The notes below the pieces were generated by a model. It was given only the letters and a program-made list of their open reading frames with translations. It was not told the origin of the DNA and ran no database searches. Both the position numbers and the translations under genes were made by a program. From contig JARFXP010000002.1 of NCBI GenBank assembly GCA_029194675.1, positions 248,001 to 312,000 of the forward strand: 64,000 bases of DNA, written 5' to 3'. This document shows, in pieces, positions 1 through 9,062 of this stretch (the stretch's first letter is position 1; every line of letters starts with the position of its first letter). This DNA comes from Nitrospira sp. (lineage in GTDB: Bacteria > Nitrospirota > Nitrospiria > Nitrospirales > Nitrospiraceae).

Positions 1-2
1 TG

Positions 3-1340
3 GCCGGGAGTAGTCAAACATTCGTGGAAATAGCAAAATCAGTCAAACCGGCAGTGGTGAATATCTACGCGACCAAAAGCGGACGTGGTGAAGGCTCCGG
101 CACCGCACCGTTCGATGACCCATTGTTTAGAAAGTTTTTCGGCGACGAGTTTTTCCGGAAGTTTGAACACCCGAAAGAACGAAAAGAGCGAGGACTTGGG
201 TCCGGCGTGATCGTCGAATCAAACGGACTCATCATCACCAACAATCATGTCGTCGGCAAGGCGGATGAAATTCGCGTCACCTTGTCAGACAAGCGCGAAT
301 TCAAAGCGAAGCTGATCGGCACCGATCCGAAGACTGACGTGGCCGTCGTGAAGATCGACGCGACGGGGCTTCCGACCGTAGCCTGGGCCGATTCAGACAA
401 ACTGGAGGTCGGAGAGTTTGTTCTGGCCGTCGGGAATCCATTCGGACTAACCCAAACCGTCACCTTGGGGATCGTCAGTGCCCTAGGGCGAGCCGCAGGT
501 ATTGCTGAATACGAAGATTTCATCCAGACGGATGCGGCCATCAACCCGGGCAACTCCGGTGGTCCCTTGGTCAATGTGCGGGGCGAATTGGTAGGGATGA
601 ATACCGCTATATTCAGCCAGAGCGGCGGAAACATGGGGATCGGTTTTGCCGTGCCGAGCAATATGGCTATGTCCATTATGAACCAGCTCGTACAAACGGG
701 AAAAGTCGTCCGTGGCTGGCTTGGGGTATCTATTCAGGAGTTGACGCCGGAACTGGCATCCCAATTTGGCATCACGGAGACGAAGGGTGTGCTCGTGAGC
801 GATGTCATGGACGACAGCCCGGCGAAAAAAGCCGGATTCGAACGAGCCGACGTCATCGTCGAGTATGACGGCAAACCCATGGATTCACCGACTCACCTGC
901 GTAATGCCGTGGCTCAAACGCCGGCTGGGAAAAAAGTCACCATCAAGTTCATTCGCGATAAAAAACCGAAAACAGTCGACCTCATCATCGCCGAACAGCC
1001 CAAGTCTATGTCGCAAAGCGGCGAGGACGATGGAGGGGAATCGACCACGCCGACGGGTGTGCTCTCCAGCCTTGATGTCCGAGACTTGACCCAAGAGTTG
1101 GCGAGTCGGTACGGGCTGAAGTCGAGTGAGCGGGGCGTGGTGATCGTTCGGGTCAAGCCCGGGAGTACGGCCGAGGAATTGGGAGTTCGCGAAGGCGATA
1201 TCGTCCTGGAGGTGAATCGCCAAGCTGTGTCGTCGGTGAAGGTTTTTGAGCGAATCGCCGGCAAGTTGCCCAAGGACCAACCGGTCTTGCTTTTGTTGAA
1301 ACGGCAGGGACGGACGATCTACCTGACGCTTCGTCCATGA
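3..1340 (+). CDS. HtrA/Deg-family periplasmic serine protease (5' end cut by window)
   Basis: Trypsin-like serine protease with two C-terminal PDZ domains, expected to degrade or refold damaged proteins in the periplasm. The reading frame is open to the first bases of the window, so the signal peptide lies upstream; the GTG at 24 is only the first possible internal start. Counting from that GTG, the catalytic triad is visible as His75 (NNHVV), Asp105 (KTDVAVV) and Ser178 (GNSGGP). PDZ1 spans about residues 223-305 and PDZ2 about 335-430, separated by a Ser/Gly/Glu-rich linker. This is the usual DegP/DegQ/MucD layout. No gene follows closely on the same strand; ispD begins 105 bases later. The family call is secure; which Deg paralogue it is cannot be told from the sequence alone. 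Confidence 0.93.
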   Translation, partial: AGSSQTFVEIAKSVKPAVVNIYATKSGRGEGSGTAPFDDPLFRKFFGDEFFRKFEHPKERKERGLGSGVIVESNGLIITNNHVVGKADEIRVTLSDKREFKAKLIGTDPKTDVAVVKIDATGLPTVAWADSDKLEVGEFVLAVGNPFGLTQTVTLGIVSALGRAAGIAEYEDFIQTDAAINPGNSGGPLVNVRGELVGMNTAIFSQSGGNMGIGFAVPSNMAMSIMNQLVQTGKVVRGWLGVSIQELTPELASQFGITETKGVLVSDVMDDSPAKKAGFERADVIVEYDGKPMDSPTHLRNAVAQTPAGKKVTIKFIRDKKPKTVDLIIAEQPKSMSQSGEDDGGESTTPTGVLSSLDVRDLTQELASRYGLKSSERGVVIVRVKPGSTAEELGVREGDIVLEVNRQAVSSVKVFERIAGKLPKDQPVLLLLKRQGRTIYLTLRP

Positions 1341-1445
1341 GGACCTGCCGAAGTGGTTAGGTACCGGATTGTGGTGCCGAGGTTGCATAAAGGCCCTGCA
1401 TTCGTACGCTTCCCGCGATGAGTAAGAATAGTCTAGATTCCAGTC

Positions 1446-2165
1446 GTGAATAACCACACCGTGGCTCTTGTCCCTGCCGCTGGGCGGGGGCTTCGCATGG
1501 GCGGCTCGGTACCCAAACAATTTCTCGTGCTCGGCGGCCAGCCCCTCGTCCTCCATTCGCTCCATGTGCTTCAGGCTTCTTCCGTCATTGAGGAAATCAT
1601 TCTGGCGGTTCCCCAGAACGAGATGGACTATTGCCTCAATGAGATCGTGGCGAAGCATGGGTTTACCAAGGTGACGAAAGTGGTGCCGGGAGGACAGGAA
1701 CGGCAAGACTCCGTCAGACATGCGCTTGAGGTGGTCCATGACGATGTCGATGTGGTGTTGGTGCATGACGCAGTTCGTCCGTTTCTCACAGAGCAGATGG
1801 TGGAAGGAGTTGTGAAGGGGGCACGGGCCATGGGAGCGGCAATTATCGCCCTTCCCGTGAGGGATACCGTCAAGCAAGTGAGAGCTGATCATGTCATTGA
1901 GCGCACGGTTGATCGGCAGTCATTGTGGCTGGCTCAAACCCCGCAAGCCTTCCGTCGAGACTGGTTGTTGGCAGCCCATCGCAAGGCTCACGCTGAAGGA
2001 GTACGTGCCACCGATGATGCCTATCTCATCGAGTGGACTGGACATCCTGTGTCTGTGGTCGAAGGAAGCGGCGAAAACATCAAGGTCACGAGGCCGGAAG
2101 ACATGGGGATCGGCGAGGCGATCTTGGCATCGCGCCGATTGAGCGGCACAAAGGGATCGGTATGA
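1446..2165 (+). CDS. ispD: 2-C-methyl-D-erythritol 4-phosphate cytidylyltransferase
   Basis: Third enzyme of the MEP isoprenoid pathway: transfers CMP from CTP to methylerythritol phosphate in the cytoplasm. The N-terminal nucleotide-binding signature PAAGRGLRMG, with Lys of the PKQFL segment, and the later DAVRPF and ENIKVTRPEDM motifs are all present. Length (239 residues) is normal for the family. The start is a GTG. The stop codon overlaps the start of ispF (ATGA), so the two are translationally coupled, and cysE follows 17 bases after ispF. The run ispD-ispF-cysE is a common bacterial housekeeping arrangement. Confidence 0.95.
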   Translation: MNNHTVALVPAAGRGLRMGGSVPKQFLVLGGQPLVLHSLHVLQASSVIEEIILAVPQNEMDYCLNEIVAKHGFTKVTKVVPGGQERQDSVRHALEVVHDDVDVVLVHDAVRPFLTEQMVEGVVKGARAMGAAIIALPVRDTVKQVRADHVIERTVDRQSLWLAQTPQAFRRDWLLAAHRKAHAEGVRATDDAYLIEWTGHPVSVVEGSGENIKVTRPEDMGIGEAILASRRLSGTKGSV

Positions 2166-2647
2166 AGAAGGGATCTCGTATCGGCTATGGCTATGATGTC
2201 CACCCGCTCGGAGCGGATCGTCAATTGATCCTGGGAGGAATTGAGATTCCACACACGAAAGGATTGCTCGGCCATTCTGACTCTGACGTCCTCGTTCACG
2301 CGATTTGCGATGCTTTATTGGGGGCGATGGGGGAGGGGGATCTCGGTCGGCACTATCCAAGTTCCGATCCCAAGTATAAGGGGATCTCAAGTTTGAAACT
2401 CTTGGAAGACGTCACGGTGAAGCTGCAAGCGAAGGGGTATCGGGTGGGAAATATCGACAGCGTGATTGTGGCCCAGGCCCCTCGGCTTGGTCCGCATCTT
2501 CCGACGATGCAGAAGAAAATAGCGGAAATTGCCGGCATCGAGCCGGATCTAGTCAATGTAAAGGTGAAAAGTGGGGAAGGCTTGGATGCGGTCGGACGAG
2601 AAGAGGCGATGACCGCTCACGCGGTATGTTTGATAGAACCGGTTTGA
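2162..2647 (+). CDS. ispF: 2-C-methyl-D-erythritol 2,4-cyclodiphosphate synthase
   Basis: Fifth step of the MEP pathway; cyclises the CDP-methylerythritol phosphate intermediate with loss of CMP. I chose the ATG at 2162, which overlaps the ispD stop by four bases and gives a 161-residue protein beginning MKKGSRIGYGYDVHPLG, the normal family start with the metal ligands Asp and His in DVH. An open frame extends upstream to 2033 but this would add residues encoded inside ispD and is not needed. The GHSDSDVLVHA, GDLGRHYPSSD and KSGEGLDAVGR motifs are conserved. Confidence 0.95.
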   Translation: MKKGSRIGYGYDVHPLGADRQLILGGIEIPHTKGLLGHSDSDVLVHAICDALLGAMGEGDLGRHYPSSDPKYKGISSLKLLEDVTVKLQAKGYRVGNIDSVIVAQAPRLGPHLPTMQKKIAEIAGIEPDLVNVKVKSGEGLDAVGREEAMTAHAVCLIEPV

Positions 2648-2667
2648 CGTCATAAGATCGGCTCGTG

Positions 2668-3306
2668 ATGTTAGCGAAAATTAAACAAGATCTCCAAGCC
2701 GTTTTCGACCGGGACCCGGCGGCCACAAGCAAGCTCGAAGTGATCCTCACCTATGCAGGCTTCCACGCACTGCTCGCCTATCGCATCTCCCATTGGCTCA
2801 AGTCATACGAAGTACCGATCCTGCCGCGCGTGATTTCGCAATTGGCCCGTTGGGTGACCGGCGTGGAGATCCATCCTTCCGCCAAAATCGGGACCGGCTT
2901 TTTCATCGATCATGGCATGGGAGTTGTGATCGGAGAGACGGCGGAGATCGGCGATTATGTCACCCTCTTTCAAGACGTAACCTTGGGAGGAACGGGCAAG
3001 GAACGTGGCAAACGGCATCCGACGCTCGGCAATCATGTGGTGGTGGGGGCCGGTGCGAAGATTCTCGGCGGCATCAAGATCGGCGATAACGTCAAGATCG
3101 GCGCAAATTCGGTCGTGTTGAAACACGTGCCTGCTAATTCGACGGTGATCGGTGTGCCGGCCCGGGTCATCAAGTCCCAGGGCGAACGCCTGCCTGACGC
3201 GACGATGGATCAGGTCGATCTGCCCGATCCGATTAGTGACCGCCTGATCGCCCTGGAGCAGGAATTGATCGAACTCCGCAAAAAAGTCGATGACCGGAAT
3301 TCCTGA
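2668..3306 (+). CDS. cysE: Serine O-acetyltransferase
   Basis: Acetylates L-serine with acetyl-CoA, the first committed step of cysteine synthesis. The protein has a helical N-terminal part and a C-terminal left-handed beta-helix made of hexapeptide repeats (from about residue 70 on), including the signature [15 protein letters not shown] and the [13 protein letters not shown] loop. Its 212 residues make it a short-form CysE. Two adjacent starts are possible (GTG 2665 or ATG 2668); the ATG is preferred. It is downstream of ispF on the same strand and faces convergent truA across a 205-base gap that contains a short palindrome (3335-3349, 7-base arms) but no clear terminator. Confidence 0.93.
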   Translation: MLAKIKQDLQAVFDRDPAATSKLEVILTYAGFHALLAYRISHWLKSYEVPILPRVISQLARWVTGVEIHPSAKIGTGFFIDHGMGVVIGETAEIGDYVTLFQDVTLGGTGKERGKRHPTLGNHVVVGAGAKILGGIKIGDNVKIGANSVVLKHVPANSTVIGVPARVIKSQGERLPDATMDQVDLPDPISDRLIALEQELIELRKKVDDRNS

Positions 3307-3511
3307 CCGGAGTCACTCTTCCCAGGTTGCTCCTACCAGAAATTCTGGTTCCTGTCTGACCGTCCAACCAGACACAGTCATCCCCCCTTCCTTCAACCAT
3401 GAGCCTTTTTCATCTTCCTTGATCCGATGCAACGGCCTTCGGGGTCATACCTAGACCCACCATGAGCAGCTCAGGTGTGAGGACTTGCTGCCGTCCAAAC
3501 AGGATTTGAGT

Positions 3512-4249
3512 TTACTTATAGTCGACTCGCACTAGGAAGAGCCCATGCGGAGGAGCTGTTTTACCGGCAGCCGAGCGGTCACGTGCCTTGAGGATGGTAC
3601 TGAGGCTCTCCGGTGTGCGCTTGCTCAAGCCGACCTCCACGAGTGTCCCGACGATCGAGCGGACCATTTGCTTCAAGAACCGATCAGCATAGGCTTCGAT
3701 CTGCAGCCGATCGCCTTCGCGGAAGACGGTGAATCGCTGCAGATGACAGATGGGATCGTCGTTGTCGGTTGGCTGGGTCTGAAACGAAGAAAAATCGTGT
3801 GAGCCGATCAGGGCCATCCCGGCCTTATTCATCGCAGCGTCGTCGAGAGGCTGATGGATGTGCCAGCAATAGTCGCGCTCAACCGCCGGACGCTCCGGGC
3901 GATTCAGAATGCGATATTCATACAATTTGCCTTGAGCCGAATGTCTCGCGTGGAACGTGTTCGGCATGAGCGCGGATGATCGCACCACAATACTCTTCGG
4001 GAGATGGGCGTTCAGCGCCCTGGTCCATTCCCGGGGCGTCATATCTCGATCGATACGAAAACTCGCGGCTTGACCCAGCGCGTGCACTCCTGCATCAGTG
4101 CGCCCCGCGCCCATGACGGATACGCTGGTTTGAGTAACGCCTAGGATAGCTATTTCGAGGGCTTCTTGGATCGTCGGCTGGTCGGGCTGACGCTGCCAGC
4201 CTGCGTAGGCCGTGCCGTCATATTCGAGAATCAGTTTGATGATGGGCAT
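3512..4249 (-). CDS. truA: tRNA pseudouridine(38-40) synthase TruA
   Basis: Converts uridines 38-40 in tRNA anticodon arms to pseudouridine. The catalytic Asp is in GRTDAGVHALGQ at about residue 53; the N-terminal LEYDGTAYAGWQRQ block and the C-terminal FLKQMVRSIVGTLVEVG block are typical of the family. Length of 245 residues is normal. It lies on the minus strand, 30 bases downstream of the amidase gene, so the two may be co-transcribed. Confidence 0.95.
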   Translation of the reverse strand: MPIIKLILEYDGTAYAGWQRQPDQPTIQEALEIAILGVTQTSVSVMGAGRTDAGVHALGQAASFRIDRDMTPREWTRALNAHLPKSIVVRSSALMPNTFHARHSAQGKLYEYRILNRPERPAVERDYCWHIHQPLDDAAMNKAGMALIGSHDFSSFQTQPTDNDDPICHLQRFTVFREGDRLQIEAYADRFLKQMVRSIVGTLVEVGLSKRTPESLSTILKARDRSAAGKTAPPHGLFLVRVDYK

Positions 4250-4279
4250 GGAGCACGTGAATGGCGATGAGGGAAACGA

Positions 4280-5560
4280 TCATCGGATGTTCTGTCGATT
4301 ATCGGTAAGGAATGAAACAATGCCATGGTAGAGGGATTGAGCGACATCCCGGACGAACGCAGGTTTTCTGAGGAGATCTTCTTCATCAGGGTTGGAAATA
4401 TAGGCGATCTCGGCCAGGATGCTCGGCATACTCGTAAACCGCAATACATAAAATGGTGCCGTCTTCACGCCATGGTCGTTGACCACGTATTGCCCGTTCA
4501 TCCGGGAAATCATGGCTTCTTTCGCGTTCCAAGCGAGGTCAAGGGACGCCTCGATCTTCTTCGTCGTTAAGAGATCCGCCACGAGGTATTCCCATCCGAC
4601 TCCGGTGTTGCTGATGGGGGTGCCGTTCTCCCGTGCTGCGACCTCGAGAGCCCGCTGATCCTTGGCCTCTCCAAAGTGATAGATTTCAATCCCTTTGACC
4701 GCGCGTGACGGATGAGAGTTGACATGGATGGAGACAAAGAGATCGGCTTCGTTGCTGTTTGCAAACCTGGCCCGGTCTTCCAGGTCAATGAACATATCAC
4801 GGTCCCGGGTCATCAACACGCGTACGCCAGGCCGTCGGCCTAGGAGCTCACGAAGCTGGAGTCCCACCTTGAGGGTAATATCCTTCTCCTCGGTCTTTCT
4901 GAGGCCTCTTGCGCCAGGATCTTTCCCACCATGGCCGGGATCGATCACAATGGTTGTGTATCCCTTGGCGCGCGGCGTTATGGGTTGCGAGACTGGTGAA
5001 GTTGACTGCTGAGGGACTCCATGCGAGTCAGGTGTGTTAGGAAGGACTTGTGCAGGGGGCGGAGTCACGTCAATGACTAAGCGAGGCGGATGAGAAAGAG
5101 AGAAGTGCCTATAGGTCCGGAACGAGATGGTCGGAAGAGACACCGTGACAGCGTGGGAGGATGGTTGAGTGACTATGAAGGGTGACGGGATGGTCCCATT
5201 CGTGGCCTTCGTTTGAACTGGTTGGCTGAGCCTTGCGTTGGGAAGGGCGATCATCACGCGACTTGGATTGGTCGCTCGTTGTTGGATGACAGTGGCATGC
5301 CAATCAAGATCCAAGACCAGTCTGGTTCTCTCCGGGGTCGTCATCACAGGGAAATTGCGAACGGTAACGGGAGCAAGGGAAGCAGTCGTTCCTGCGACGC
5401 GACTGTGTTCCGATGACATCACCGGCAGAGGATAGTGATCATGGGAAGTCCAAGCCCAGGCCGCTTGGATGAGGATCCCGTATGCGGACAGGAAGATGGT
5501 ACTGGACAAGAGAAGGGTGAGGGACTTGATTGAAAGCAGCCGAGGCTTTCGTGCGCGCAT
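4280..5560 (-). CDS. N-acetylmuramoyl-L-alanine amidase with AMIN domain (AmiC-like)
   Basis: Zinc-dependent peptidoglycan amidase that cleaves the bond between MurNAc and the stem peptide during daughter-cell separation. An N-terminal signal peptide is visible (basic start, hydrophobic residues about 12-35, Ala-x-Ala site near AAWA). An AMIN septal-targeting domain covers about residues 60-155, followed by a Pro/Ser-rich linker and an Amidase_3 catalytic domain (about 200-420). Zinc ligands and catalytic Glu can be seen in PGHGGKDPGA, the Glu of KTEEKDITL, SIHVNSH and LAEIAYISNPDEE. It is upstream of truA on the minus strand and divergent from the NYN gene, leaving a 126-base shared promoter region. 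Confidence 0.92.
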   Translation of the reverse strand: MRARKPRLLSIKSLTLLLSSTIFLSAYGILIQAAWAWTSHDHYPLPVMSSEHSRVAGTTASLAPVTVRNFPVMTTPERTRLVLDLDWHATVIQQRATNPSRVMIALPNARLSQPVQTKATNGTIPSPFIVTQPSSHAVTVSLPTISFRTYRHFSLSHPPRLVIDVTPPPAQVLPNTPDSHGVPQQSTSPVSQPITPRAKGYTTIVIDPGHGGKDPGARGLRKTEEKDITLKVGLQLRELLGRRPGVRVLMTRDRDMFIDLEDRARFANSNEADLFVSIHVNSHPSRAVKGIEIYHFGEAKDQRALEVAARENGTPISNTGVGWEYLVADLLTTKKIEASLDLAWNAKEAMISRMNGQYVVNDHGVKTAPFYVLRFTSMPSILAEIAYISNPDEEDLLRKPAFVRDVAQSLYHGIVSFLTDNRQNIR

Positions 5561-5686
5561 GGGCCCTTATCAGTAGAAGTCAATGGGAAACTATTCTCAG
5601 ATGTCTGCCGCCTTGTCAAGAATTACACCGGTTGGCTATGCGGAGTTCAGATTGACTGTTTGCGCATGACCACGATAGCGTGAGGT

Positions 5687-6208
5687 ATGCCGACACATCT
5701 GATCGTCGATGGGTATAACGTGCTGGCTGGTGCCGGAAGCCTTTCCGGACACCTTGAATCGGCCCGCGAAACGTTGGTGCACGATCTTGCGGCCTATCGG
5801 CATCGAAAGAATTACTTCATCACCGTCGTCTTCGACGGCTGGCAGCAGGGCCGACCATCGGAGCAGCGGGAGCATCGTGCCGGAGTCCAGGTGATCTATT
5901 CAAAACGGGGTGAGCGGGCGGATCAGGTCATCCAACGGTTGGCACGGGAGTATGGGGCGGATTGTGCGGTCGTCAGCTCCGATCACGAGATCGTGAATGC
6001 GGCCAAAGCCCATGGGGCCTTTTCCATAGGTGCTCGGGAGTTTGCGGGTAAGCTCCGCATGTCATCGGGGGCGGTCGGCACCATACCATACAAAGAACTA
6101 GATTCTGGGGACGACACTCGCCCGAGACGCGGACCGGAGAAGAAGGGAAATCCTCGCAAGCTTCCAAAGGCGCAGAGGCAGCGAGACCGCCGACTCAGGC
6201 GATTTTGA
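5687..6208 (+). CDS. NYN-domain protein (YacP/Rae1-like RNase)
   Basis: PIN-like NYN domain of the YacP family; the Bacillus member Rae1 is a ribosome-associated endoribonuclease. The acidic metal-site residues are present: Asp in LIVDGYNVL near the start, Asp in VFDGW, the ERADQVI helix and the SSDHEI loop. The last 40 residues are very basic and could contact RNA. Its stop lies 14 bases inside the convergent tatD gene, so the 3' ends overlap. The family is clear; a function in this organism is inferred only from the relatives. Confidence 0.82.
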   Translation: MPTHLIVDGYNVLAGAGSLSGHLESARETLVHDLAAYRHRKNYFITVVFDGWQQGRPSEQREHRAGVQVIYSKRGERADQVIQRLAREYGADCAVVSSDHEIVNAAKAHGAFSIGAREFAGKLRMSSGAVGTIPYKELDSGDDTRPRRGPEKKGNPRKLPKAQRQRDRRLRRF

Positions 6209-6971
6209 AAAGTCGCCTGGCATTCACGGTGGTTATTCGCTGCACATCGTCGAGGGACAGTTCGGGGTGGAGCACGGCAAGTTGTTTGGCCACCTGGGAT
6301 ACATAGGCTGGTTCGTTGCGTTTCCCTCGGTAGGGAACGGGCGTGAGATATGGGCAATCGGTTTCGATGAGCACGCGATCCAACGGGGTCTGTTTGGCGA
6401 TCTCGCGCAGCGGAGTCGCGTTTTGAAACGTGAGAATTCCGGAAAACGACAGGTAGAATCCAAGCTCCAAAGCTTTTTCCGCCAGCCAGCTATCTCCGGA
6501 AAAACAGTGAAATACCCCACCAATCTCTGACGCTCTCTCTTCCTTTAGAATTGTAACCGTATCCTCCTGTGCCTCCCTCGTGTGAATGATCACGGGCAGC
6601 GCGAGCTCGCGCGCAAGCTGAATCTGTTCGCGGAACCGATCACGTTGTTCATCTGGTGAGGAGTGATTGTAATGGTAGTCGAGCCCGATTTCCCCATAGG
6701 CCACCACGTTTTTGTTTTTCGCCAGGCGCCGGAATTCATCGTACCAGCCGTCCCGGACATGTTTGACCTCGTGCGGATGAACACCGACTGACGCGTACAC
6801 AAAAGGATATCGCTCAGCGAGCGCGACGGCTGCTTGGCTGGTCGTCAGATCACAGCCGATAGTGACGAATGCCTCAACCCCTGCATTCCGCGCGCGGGTG
6901 ATGACTGTGTCTCTATCGTCGTTATAACGAGCATCATCGAGGTGCGTGTGCGTGTCGATCATCGGGCGCAT
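6195..6971 (-). CDS. tatD: TatD-family metal-dependent deoxyribonuclease
   Basis: TIM-barrel metallohydrolase of the TatD family (3'-5' DNase/RNase activity in characterised members). Metal ligands are visible in order: IDTHTHLD at the start, Glu in GEIGLDYHY, His in IIHTRE, His in VFHCFSG, Asp in ETDCPYL. I chose the start at 6971 (protein beginning MRPMIDTHTHL, 258 residues), because a longer open frame back to 7148 adds 59 residues that do not belong to the family. The 3' end overlaps the convergent NYN gene. Confidence 0.93.
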   Translation of the reverse strand: MRPMIDTHTHLDDARYNDDRDTVITRARNAGVEAFVTIGCDLTTSQAAVALAERYPFVYASVGVHPHEVKHVRDGWYDEFRRLAKNKNVVAYGEIGLDYHYNHSSPDEQRDRFREQIQLARELALPVIIHTREAQEDTVTILKEERASEIGGVFHCFSGDSWLAEKALELGFYLSFSGILTFQNATPLREIAKQTPLDRVLIETDCPYLTPVPYRGKRNEPAYVSQVAKQLAVLHPELSLDDVQRITTVNARRLFKIA

Positions 6972-7178
6972 CGTAACATGGGCGATTGCTCCGGAGATAG
7001 TCGGACAGGGCGCTGAATGACGGAAGCCATCGAATCGATCAGTCGTGGAGCCGCCTAAACTAAGGAGAGGGATTGCTAGAACGAAACGTGATGATGTACG
7101 GACCGTAATCCTCACAATCAATGCCGAGGCCGCGATGAAATAGGCCATCGGTCAGAGGCCAGAGTACTGTACCTCCAG

Positions 7179-7217
7179 AGCCCAAGATCGCCAGGCGGCG
7201 GTCTTGGGCTTTTTATT
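7179..7217 (+). terminator. Intrinsic terminator upstream of exbB
   Basis: A 14-base-pair stem (one G-U wobble) with a 4-base AGGC loop, 7179-7210, is followed by a T-rich run. It reads on the plus strand although no plus-strand gene ends just upstream. It therefore ends either read-through or an unrecognised short transcript. A box GAGGCCAGAG lies 13 bases before the GAGCCCAAG that enters the stem, and the same arrangement recurs at 11337-11397. Confidence 0.8.
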
Positions 7218-7302
7218 GCCGGCCGATATGGAATGGATAGGTCAATGTCGCCGACGTTCCAGTGATTTGGGAGTCATAGAGGAGAAGATTTGATCATTTC
7301 AT

Positions 7303-7332
7303 GGTGAGGGTTTTGTACGCTCAATCGTCTTC
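7303..7332 (+). promoter_or_regulatory. Candidate ECF-sigma promoter before exbB
   Basis: GGTGAGG (7303-7309), 16-base spacer, CGTCTTC (7326-7332), ending 59 bases before the exbB start. Spacing and a CGTC-type -10 fit extracytoplasmic-function sigma promoters. Matching elements precede fecR, the receptor and the first NRPS gene. Assignment to the sigma factor encoded in this window is an inference. Confidence 0.55.
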
Positions 7333-7391
7333 TATATGAAGTGGTGCCGTCGGGAATGTTCAGCGTCGGCTCAGAACCAAGGAATCGCAAT

Positions 7392-7817
7392 ATGGACGCG
7401 CTTAAGGATTTGGTGGATTACGGGATCATTGGGCTGCTCTTAGCGCTCAGTCTCTGGGCACTGGCCGTGGCGGTGGAACGATGGCTCTACTATCGACGTG
7501 TGGGCCTCAATCAGTTCGAGAATATTCAGATCATGGAAATCGACCTGACAAAACGGCTGGTCGTGATCGGAACGGTGGCTGCCAATGCGCCGTACATTGG
7601 TCTCTTGGGCACCGTGTTGGGGATTATGTTGACCTTCCATACGATGGGCACATCGGGAACGATGGCGGTCAGTTCCATTATGGTCGGGTTAAGCCTGGCG
7701 CTCAAGGCGACGGCTATTGGGCTGTTGGTCGCGATCCCGTGCGTCGTGCTGAACAACATCCTCCGACGTCGTGTCTCCGAACTGCTTACGCTGTACAAGG
7801 TGCAGCATGGAGCGTGA
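7392..7817 (+). CDS. exbB: ExbB-type proton-channel subunit
   Basis: Inner-membrane proton-channel subunit that powers TonB. The 141-residue form starting at ATG 7392 is preferred: it has an AAGGA ribosome site 8 bases upstream and begins MDALKDLVDYGIIG. An upstream in-frame start at 7341 would add 17 unrelated residues. Three hydrophobic segments are visible (about residues 8-28, 58-80 and 95-120), the last two carrying the family pattern GTVAANAPYIGLLGTVLGIM. It is of the short ExbB class, without the long N-terminal extension of the E. coli protein. The stop overlaps exbD by 11 bases. Confidence 0.9.
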   Translation: MDALKDLVDYGIIGLLLALSLWALAVAVERWLYYRRVGLNQFENIQIMEIDLTKRLVVIGTVAANAPYIGLLGTVLGIMLTFHTMGTSGTMAVSSIMVGLSLALKATAIGLLVAIPCVVLNNILRRRVSELLTLYKVQHGA

Positions 7818-8181
7818 GCTGAATCAGATCAATGTCATTCCTCTCGTGGACGTGATGCTGGTCCTCTTGGTCATTGTCTTGACCACGGCGACGTTCATTT
7901 CGACGGGACAAGTGCCGGTCGAACTGGCGAAAGCGAAGGAAGTCAGCGATCACCAGGACGTGCCGCTGATGATTACCTTGACGTCCGATGGCCGGCTGTT
8001 TCTGAATGACCAATCCATCCCCACGAACGGGCTGACGACCGCCTTGAATGGGCATCCTCGCGAGTCAGCGGTCGTATTGCGGGCTGATCGAGTCACCGTC
8101 TTGGAGCGGTTCGTGGGAGTGGTCGATGAAGTGAGGGGACTTGGATTTAGACATGTGAGTCTTGAGGTCCTGCGATCATGA
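7807..8181 (+). CDS. exbD: ExbD-type TonB-energising protein
   Basis: Partner of ExbB. Starts at ATG 7807 inside the end of exbB, giving 124 residues. One N-terminal membrane helix (about 10-32) includes the key Asp that carries protons (LVDVMLVLLVI), followed by a periplasmic domain. The end overlaps tonB (ATGA), so exbB-exbD-tonB form a translationally coupled operon. Confidence 0.9.
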   Translation: MERELNQINVIPLVDVMLVLLVIVLTTATFISTGQVPVELAKAKEVSDHQDVPLMITLTSDGRLFLNDQSIPTNGLTTALNGHPRESAVVLRADRVTVLERFVGVVDEVRGLGFRHVSLEVLRS

Positions 8182-9008
8182 CGACCATCGAGTTTAGTCA
8201 GGTCGGCGTACGCACTGCCGTCGACAGAAGTGCTGTTGGAGAGCAGGCCCGAGGGTGGACGGTCTCCCTGCTGCTTCATGGCATGGCTGTGGTGGGCGCT
8301 GTTCTCTTCATGGCGGAAATTGACAAGCCGATTCTGCTGGAGTCGTTTCACTGGGACGTCTCGATGGTGGAAGCTCCGACGCAATCCGAATCGCCACCGG
8401 CCGAATCGGTGGTTCAGCCTCCTCCTTCACCCGTCACGCCGAAGCCACCCGTCAGACCGACATCCAAGCCGATCGCTCAACAGCCTCAGCCAATGACACA
8501 CCAGGAGTCGGTGGTCACCAACGCAGAGCCAGTGATGGAACATGCTCCCGTGGAGTCGGCTGAAAATCAGGTCGTCACATCGGAAGCCGCCGTCGCACAA
8601 ACGGTCGAATCATTCACTCCGCAGATTGTTGAACAGGCGTCTCCGGTTGAATCTCAAGGGCCTGTCTTGGAGCACCGCATGGTGCAGTACCGGCCGGTGC
8701 AATATCGCCGGACCCAAGCAGATTACGGCTGGCTCCGCGACATGCTTTGGAAGCGGATCGAAGAATTAAAGCGCTATCCGGCCCTGGCGAGAACCAACCA
8801 TTGGGAAGGCCGAGTCGTCGTCCAGGCAGTCATCAAGGCGGACGGGACAGTGGGAGAGCTCAGTGTCGCTGAAAGCTCAGGCCACGCGCTGCTGGATGAG
8901 GAGGCCTTGGTGGTCATGAAGAAAGCCTCCCCGTTGACGCTCAAACATCAATTGGAGAGGTCGCAGATTACCATTCTGGTTCCGATCAGTTATCGATTGG
9001 ACGGGTAA
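8178..9008 (+). CDS. tonB: TonB energy transducer
   Basis: Transmits the proton-motive force from ExbBD to outer-membrane receptors. A single N-terminal anchor lies at about residues 27-50 (SLLLHGMAVVGAVLFM), a Pro/Glu-rich periplasm-spanning linker at 65-165, and a C-terminal TonB domain at 185-276 with the characteristic YPALAR, GRVVVQAVIKADG and SSGHALLDEEAL segments. The position a few kilobases from a ferric-siderophore receptor suggests that it serves that system. Confidence 0.92.
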   Translation: MTTIEFSQVGVRTAVDRSAVGEQARGWTVSLLLHGMAVVGAVLFMAEIDKPILLESFHWDVSMVEAPTQSESPPAESVVQPPPSPVTPKPPVRPTSKPIAQQPQPMTHQESVVTNAEPVMEHAPVESAENQVVTSEAAVAQTVESFTPQIVEQASPVESQGPVLEHRMVQYRPVQYRRTQADYGWLRDMLWKRIEELKRYPALARTNHWEGRVVVQAVIKADGTVGELSVAESSGHALLDEEALVVMKKASPLTLKHQLERSQITILVPISYRLDG

Positions 9009-9062
9009 CAAGCGGCGCAAGAAACTCTCGTCGAGTGGAACACATACACAAGGAGAATCACG

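Larger units (their letters stand above)
6972..7391. other. Intergenic region between tatD and exbB
   Basis: A 420-base non-coding stretch at the border between housekeeping genes and the iron block. It holds a strong plus-strand intrinsic terminator (7179-7217) with a conserved upstream box (7155-7164) and an ECF-type promoter candidate (7303-7332) for exbB, both listed separately. The open frame continuing tatD upstream to 7148 is judged non-coding. I see no tRNA or other RNA gene. Confidence 0.6.

Noticed and set aside
885-1892. Long antisense open frame across htrA and ispD
   Set aside because: It overlaps two clear genes on the other strand, has no domain, and is a by-product of codon bias.
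5676-5705. GTGAGG-N18-CGTC match near the NYN gene start
   Set aside because: The spacer is 18 and the match runs into the coding sequence of a housekeeping gene; treated as a chance hit of the ECF motif.
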